Positions 59,841-64,000 of a stretch of DNA of 64,000 nt are shown here, in pieces. Source of the DNA: G965276765 sp965276825 (GTDB taxonomy: Bacteria > Actinomycetota > Acidimicrobiia > Acidimicrobiales > Palsa-688); assembly GCA_965276825.1 (NCBI GenBank), contig OZ255630.1, forward strand, positions 2,294,001 through 2,358,000, in the 5' to 3' direction. The translations under genes were made by a program, and so were the position numbers. Positions within the stretch are counted from its first letter, which is position 1. The number at the start of each line of letters is the position of its first letter. The notes below the pieces were generated by a model. The model saw only the letters and a list, made by a program, of their open reading frames with translations, was not told where the DNA came from and made no database searches.

Positions 59841-61219
59841 TCGGACGGCCGGACATCGTCGAACGGGTCGGCGAATGGCAGCTCACCGAGGAGGTGATCG
59901 AAAAGGACTACCTGCTCGGTTGGCTCCTATGGGGAATAGGAGCCGACCCGGTCCTCGGAGATCAGTGGATCTTCAAGGGTGGCACTTGCCTGAAGAAGTG
60001 CTACATCGAAACCTACCGGTTCTCCGAGGACCTTGACTTCACCGTCCTGCCCGGTGGCCCCTACCGTCCCGAACAGATCGAGCCGCTCCTCGGCCGGGTT
60101 CTCGCACGCGTCCACGAGGCGTCGGGCATCGACTTCTCCTTGCGGCCACCACTACTCCGACTGCGCCCCGACGAGCTGTCCACCGAGGGCCGCGTGTACT
60201 ACGTCGGTCCACGCCAGACGCCGCAGCCGGCCAGAGTGAAACTCGACATCTCGGCCAACGAGACCGTCGTCCGGCCGCCGGTGCTGCGCGACATCGCCCA
60301 TCCCTATCCGGACGGACCCCTACCGGGGCGAGTCCGGTGCTACTCCTTCGAGGAGGTCTTCGCCGAGAAGATCCGGGCCATGGCACAGCGGGCTCGACCC
60401 CGCGACCTCTACGACATCGTCAACCTTTTCCGCCGCAACGACCTCCGGCTCTACCCCGACGTCATCCGCAAAGCCCTACATGAGAAATGCGCCGCCAAAG
60501 ACATCGGCGTCCCGACCGCCGCCGACTTCATCGACTCGCCGCTCATCGCCGCGCTCGAGACCGACTGGTCTCAGATGCTCAGCCATCAGTTGCCCGCCCT
60601 GCCGCCGCTGAGGGGCTTCCTTGATGAGCTCCCACTCCTCTTCGGGTGGCTCGAAGGTACCGCCGAGTTCGAGGAGCTTCCTCCCCTACCGGGCGGAGCC
60701 GACGAGGAGGCCTGGTCACCGCCTCCCACGGTCGCCACGTGGCGTGCGGGTATCCCGCTGGAGACCGTTCGGTTCGCCGCCACCAACCACCTCTGCGTGG
60801 AGCTGTTCTACAACGGCGATTGGCGACGCATCGAGCCGTACTCGCTTCGACGCAGCAGCGCCGGTCGGCTTCTTCTCCACGCCGAACGCTCCGATGGAAG
60901 CGGGCATCGAACCTACGGCATCGACAAGGTCGAAGGACTCCGAGTCACCACTGTCCCATTCAAGCCCCGCTACCCCATCGAGTTCTCCGCCCATGGACCG
61001 CTCCACGCCCCCGCCCAGAGCCGGACTGCTGCCGGTTGGGGAGTCGTTCCTCGACGAATGTCGGCGCGGACAGCAACCGGACCTGCCTTCATATACCAAT
61101 GCACAAGATGCGGCAAGGAGCTCCGCCATAGCAAACGCAATGCGACGCTCCGAGCCCACAAGGATCCCTCCGGTTACCCCTGCGGCAGCCGGCGCGGCGT
61201 CTACCTCGGGACTCGATGA
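59837..61219 (+). CDS. abiEii: AbiEii toxin with WYL-like and zinc-finger C-terminus
   Basis: Nucleotidyltransferase toxin of 460 aa. Residues about 40-240 are the AbiEii fold: GGTCLKK at 48-54, the acidic pair in SEDLDF (65, 67) and KIRAMAQRARPRDLYDIVNL later. Residues about 300-390 look like a WYL domain (VELFYNGDWRRIEPYSLRRS, TYGIDKVEGLRVTTVPFKPR). The last 45 residues hold Cys-x2-Cys (YQCTRCGKEL) with a later His and Cys, a likely zinc finger. Classical AbiEii is about 300 aa, so the 150-residue addition is unusual. GTG 59837 overlaps the AbiEi stop. Confidence 0.9.
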   Translation: MIGRPDIVERVGEWQLTEEVIEKDYLLGWLLWGIGADPVLGDQWIFKGGTCLKKCYIETYRFSEDLDFTVLPGGPYRPEQIEPLLGRVLARVHEASGIDFSLRPPLLRLRPDELSTEGRVYYVGPRQTPQPARVKLDISANETVVRPPVLRDIAHPYPDGPLPGRVRCYSFEEVFAEKIRAMAQRARPRDLYDIVNLFRRNDLRLYPDVIRKALHEKCAAKDIGVPTAADFIDSPLIAALETDWSQMLSHQLPALPPLRGFLDELPLLFGWLEGTAEFEELPPLPGGADEEAWSPPPTVATWRAGIPLETVRFAATNHLCVELFYNGDWRRIEPYSLRRSSAGRLLLHAERSDGSGHRTYGIDKVEGLRVTTVPFKPRYPIEFSAHGPLHAPAQSRTAAGWGVVPRRMSARTATGPAFIYQCTRCGKELRHSKRNATLRAHKDPSGYPCGSRRGVYLGTR

Positions 61220-61326
61220 CAATGCTGGACTCTCCCATCAGCATCGGACAGCTGATAGAAGCAACCATCCGGGTCAATACACCTAGACCTCTCCTCGTGC
61301 ACCTACTCGTCACTGGAGTGACCTGA
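61216..61326 (+). CDS. overlapping microprotein, 36 aa
   Basis: ATG 61216 overlaps the AbiEii stop (ATGA) and the TGA at 61324-61326 overlaps the helicase ATG (TGATG), so the 36-codon frame exactly fills the gap between the two genes. The sequence is MTMLDSPISIGQLIEATIRV followed by a hydrophobic half with LLVHLLVTGVT. It may be a real small protein or a coupling device that carries ribosomes from AbiEii to the helicase. No family known. Confidence 0.5.
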   Translation: MTMLDSPISIGQLIEATIRVNTPRPLLVHLLVTGVT

Positions 61327-63830
61327 TGCCTTTCGACTTCAAGAGGTTGGCCAGAGGCGGGGCAATCTCCAGCATCACCGACCCTGCCGCTCTCTTCGAT
61401 GCGCTCCCCAATAAGGCCGAAGGCTACGGGTACCTGAGGGCTGTCCAGAAAACGATCCTCGATGCGTGGTCGCCTCGACGAAACGAGCGAGACCTGGTCA
61501 TCAAGACGAACACCGGCGGCGGCAAGACGATCGCCGGTCTGCTGATCCTTCAGGCTTGCATTCACGAGGGCGTCGCGCCGGCGCTCTACCTTGCCCCTGA
61601 CCCGCATCTCGCGAAGCAAGTCCTCGGGGAGAGCGCGAAGCTCGGCCTGACGACGGTCGACGACCCCGAAAGCGGCAAATTCCTAAGCGGCGAGGCGATC
61701 TGCGTCACCACCATGCGGGTCATGATCAACGGCAAGTCTCGCTTCGGGTTGGTCGGCGCCGCCGTACGCCAGCCCCTACCGGTTCGGACGATCGTGGTCG
61801 ACGACGCGCATGCTGCGCTCGCGCTTGCCGAAGAGCGAACGTTTCTCCGGATCCCTTCTAGTCATCCGGCGCACGAAGCACTTCTCGATATGTTCGACGA
61901 GGATCTACGCCAGCAAGGCCTCAATGCCCTGCTGGACATCCGAGAGGGAGACCCGACTGCGACTCCGCTCCGCGTTCCGTTTTGGTCGTGGTACGACAAA
62001 CGCGACCAGGTACTGCAGATTCTTCGCCCGCATCGCTCCGATTCCGTCTTCGAATGGAGCTGGCCTCTGATAGCTGACATGTTGCCCTGGTGCCAAGCGA
62101 CGATTGGCGCGGAGACGATCGAGATAACCCCGCTGTGCCCCCCGATCGAGAAGCTGCCCAGCTTCGCAGAGGCTGAACGCCGCATCTACCTGACGGCGAC
62201 GCTCGCGGACGACAGCGTTCTCGTGACGCACTTCAACGCGGACGCTCAAAGTGTTGCCGCCTCTATCGTTCCCGACAGTGCCGCCGATCTCGGCGACCGG
62301 CTCATTCTCGCCCCTCAAGAACTCAACCCGGCGATCACCCACGAAGCGGTCCGCACCGCCGCCAGCGCTCTCGCCGACGCACACAACGTCGTCGTCCTCG
62401 TCCCAAGTCACCGTCAGGCGATCCTGTGGAGGTCGGAAGCCGACGCCACCGTCAGCACCTCGGCGGATATCAGCGCCATCGTCGAGCGCCTGAAGACGGG
62501 GCACGTCGGGCTCATAGTCATCATCAACCGCTACGACGGCATCGACTTGCCCGACTCCGCCTGCCGAGTCCTTGTCATCGATGGCCTGCCTCAGGCGTAC
62601 AGCCTCACGGAGCGACGTGAAGCCGTCGCGCTCCGAGACAGCGAGGCCATGGTCACTCGCCAACTCCAGCGTTTGGAACAGGGAATGGGGAGAGGCGTAC
62701 GCAGCAGAGACGATCGCTGTGCTGTGATCTTGATCGGAGCGCGCATGACCCAGCTTGTTTCGCGGGCGGACATCTCGGGGCGGCTCTCGCCGGCAACCAA
62801 AGCCCAGCTGAATCTCTCGCGTCGCGTTGCCCGCGATCTCGAAGGCGCAACGATGGACGACCTCCAGGGCGTCATCACCCAAGTTGTCGATGGCGACCCC
62901 GGCTTTCGCGAGATCTCCCGCGAGGCGCTCGTCGGGGTGACCTATGGGCCGGCGCTCCTCTCCCCGACCGCAGACCATCTGCGACGGGCCTACGACGCCG
63001 CCATCGGTGGTCGGTTGGAAGAATGTTGCGATCATGCTGACAGTGCCGTCCAGGCTGCGTTGGAAACGCGCGACGAGCGCTTGGCGGGATGGCTCGGCGA
63101 AACCCTGGCCACCTACCTCCACCCTGTCGATGCGGTGCGAGCGCAACAGGCACTCGCTGCGGCTACCAGACGTAACCCCGCTGTCCTACGACCGCGAAGT
63201 GGTCTGTCGTATCGACGTGTCAACGCCTCCGATGCCCAATCGAGGTTCGCTTGCTCGAACCTTCAGCAGCGTTATCCCAATGGAGCCCAACTTCGCCTCG
63301 GCATCGAAGCGATTCTCGCCGATCTTGTCTGGGACAACGAACGCACCGACGCCACCGAGGACGCTCTCGCTGACCTTGCGAGCATCCTCGGGCTCGTAAG
63401 CCAACGCCCCGAGCGAGACTTCGGTCGCGGCAGCGACGTCCTCTGGGCCCTCAGTGAGGGAAAGTTCGCGGTGATCGAAGCCAAAAGCGGTGCGACCGGA
63501 GCCAAGATCTGGAAGAAGGACATCAACCAGCTGGCCGGGTCGGTGAACTGGTGCAAAGGCGAGTACGGCAGCGAAACGACCGTCGTTCCTCTCATGATGC
63601 ACCCTATGAACATCGTCGAACGCTCCGGAACTCCGCCGCCCGGTACTCGCATCCTCAACGGCGAGAAACTGGAAGCGCTCAAGACTGCAGTCCTCGCGTA
63701 CGCCACGGCCCTCGCCCACCAGGACGCCTACCTCAACGAGGGAAACATCGCTGAGCAACTCAGTCAACACAAACTGCTCGCCGGATACATCATCAACACA
63801 TACAGCGTAGTTGCCAAACGAGAAACGTGA
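61326..63830 (+). CDS. DEAH-type helicase with PD-(D/E)XK-like C-terminus
   Basis: Superfamily 2 helicase of 834 aa. Motif I TGGGKT (63-68), motif II DDAH (159-162), motif III TAT (290-292) and motif VI QGMGRGVR (453-460) are all present. Motif VI is followed by a helical middle. Near the C-terminus Asp704, then Glu718-x-Lys720 in KFAVIEAKSG, form a PD-(D/E)XK nuclease signature with a downstream Gln (DINQLAGSVNW) as in Mrr-like enzymes. Helicase plus nuclease in one chain next to AbiE suggests a DNA-targeting defence effector. ATG 61326 overlaps the microprotein stop. Confidence 0.85.
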   Translation: MPFDFKRLARGGAISSITDPAALFDALPNKAEGYGYLRAVQKTILDAWSPRRNERDLVIKTNTGGGKTIAGLLILQACIHEGVAPALYLAPDPHLAKQVLGESAKLGLTTVDDPESGKFLSGEAICVTTMRVMINGKSRFGLVGAAVRQPLPVRTIVVDDAHAALALAEERTFLRIPSSHPAHEALLDMFDEDLRQQGLNALLDIREGDPTATPLRVPFWSWYDKRDQVLQILRPHRSDSVFEWSWPLIADMLPWCQATIGAETIEITPLCPPIEKLPSFAEAERRIYLTATLADDSVLVTHFNADAQSVAASIVPDSAADLGDRLILAPQELNPAITHEAVRTAASALADAHNVVVLVPSHRQAILWRSEADATVSTSADISAIVERLKTGHVGLIVIINRYDGIDLPDSACRVLVIDGLPQAYSLTERREAVALRDSEAMVTRQLQRLEQGMGRGVRSRDDRCAVILIGARMTQLVSRADISGRLSPATKAQLNLSRRVARDLEGATMDDLQGVITQVVDGDPGFREISREALVGVTYGPALLSPTADHLRRAYDAAIGGRLEECCDHADSAVQAALETRDERLAGWLGETLATYLHPVDAVRAQQALAAATRRNPAVLRPRSGLSYRRVNASDAQSRFACSNLQQRYPNGAQLRLGIEAILADLVWDNERTDATEDALADLASILGLVSQRPERDFGRGSDVLWALSEGKFAVIEAKSGATGAKIWKKDINQLAGSVNWCKGEYGSETTVVPLMMHPMNIVERSGTPPPGTRILNGEKLEALKTAVLAYATALAHQDAYLNEGNIAEQLSQHKLLAGYIINTYSVVAKRET

Positions 63831-63872
63831 GGACCATGGGTACCGGGAGGCATATGGAGAAGGGACTCTCAG

Positions 63873-64000
63873 GTGGCTGTGGAATGGACTGAGGAACAAC
63901 TCCAAATCATCGGCCACCAGGGTGGGCACGGCCGCATCCAAGCCGGGCCCGGTAGCGGCAAGAGCACTACCGTCATTGCTCTCGCCGGGCAGTTGACGGA
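63873..64000 (+). CDS. UvrD/Rep-type superfamily 1 helicase, partial
   Basis: Only the first 42 codons are in the window. GTG 63873 begins AVEWTEEQLQIIGHQGGHGR, then IQAGPGSGKSTTVIALAG, the Q-motif and Walker A of UvrD-like helicases. GGAGAAGGGA stands about 9 bases ahead. It lies 42 bases after the SF2 helicase and is probably in the same operon. Confidence 0.8.
   Translation, partial: MAVEWTEEQLQIIGHQGGHGRIQAGPGSGKSTTVIALAGQLT

Noticed and set aside
1..64000. CRISPR arrays, tRNA and rRNA genes
   Set aside because: No regularly spaced repeats, no clover-leaf with a GGTTCRA-type T-loop and no rRNA-like stretch were found by eye.

Overview
The window is GC-rich chromosomal DNA of an actinobacterium. 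The evidence is strong G/C third-position bias, a WhiB-like protein, a furA-catalase pair, a DUF5685 protein, GTTN/GGGTAT stress-type promoters and many DUF2382/PRC-barrel proteins. The order cannot be fixed from this sequence alone. No rRNA, tRNA or CRISPR array was seen.

Layout. 0.1-17 kb is a metabolic and regulatory region. It holds a dienelactone hydrolase, two carboxymuconolactone-decarboxylase (CMD) genes that share a LacI-type operator with a LacI gene at 16-17 kb, and a four-gene operon with 4-base overlaps (LLM monooxygenase, AtuA-like, DUF4387, MmgE/PrpD) facing an IclR regulator. It also has a CocE-type hydrolase with a TetR neighbour, a thioredoxin-reductase-like flavoprotein facing an XRE-cupin regulator, and the 3' end of a decayed group II intron. 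17-33 kb is an accessory stretch full of stress and redox genes (catalase, furA, DoxX, small acidic proteins, HAD, dehydrogenases). An unusual share of its genes carry one frameshift, one stop codon or a truncation, including an alcohol dehydrogenase cut by an IS1380-like remnant.

33-44 kb looks like an envelope and osmotic stress locus. On the minus strand are a GAF-SpoIIE phosphatase, a single protein joining an ECF sigma factor to a zinc anti-sigma motif, a membrane helix and an OmpA domain, and a LuxR regulator. On the plus strand are two PRC-barrel/DUF2382 proteins, a small membrane protein, a second OmpA protein, an MscS-type TM-helix protein and an aquaporin. 44-56 kb is mobile: an IS with 25-base inverted repeats, an IS256 copy, two different IS3 copies and several genes cut by them, plus a Phd/VapC pair. 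56-58 kb has a STAS fragment, an alternative-oxidase-like di-iron protein and another PRC-barrel protein.

59-64 kb is a defence island. An AbiEi/AbiEii pair, a 36-codon ORF and a large DEAH helicase with a PD-(D/E)XK-like C-terminus are linked by GTGA, ATGA and TGATG junctions and followed by a UvrD-type helicase that runs off the window. The two most interesting items are the sigma/anti-sigma/OmpA fusion at 35.1-36.3 kb and this translationally coupled defence operon.
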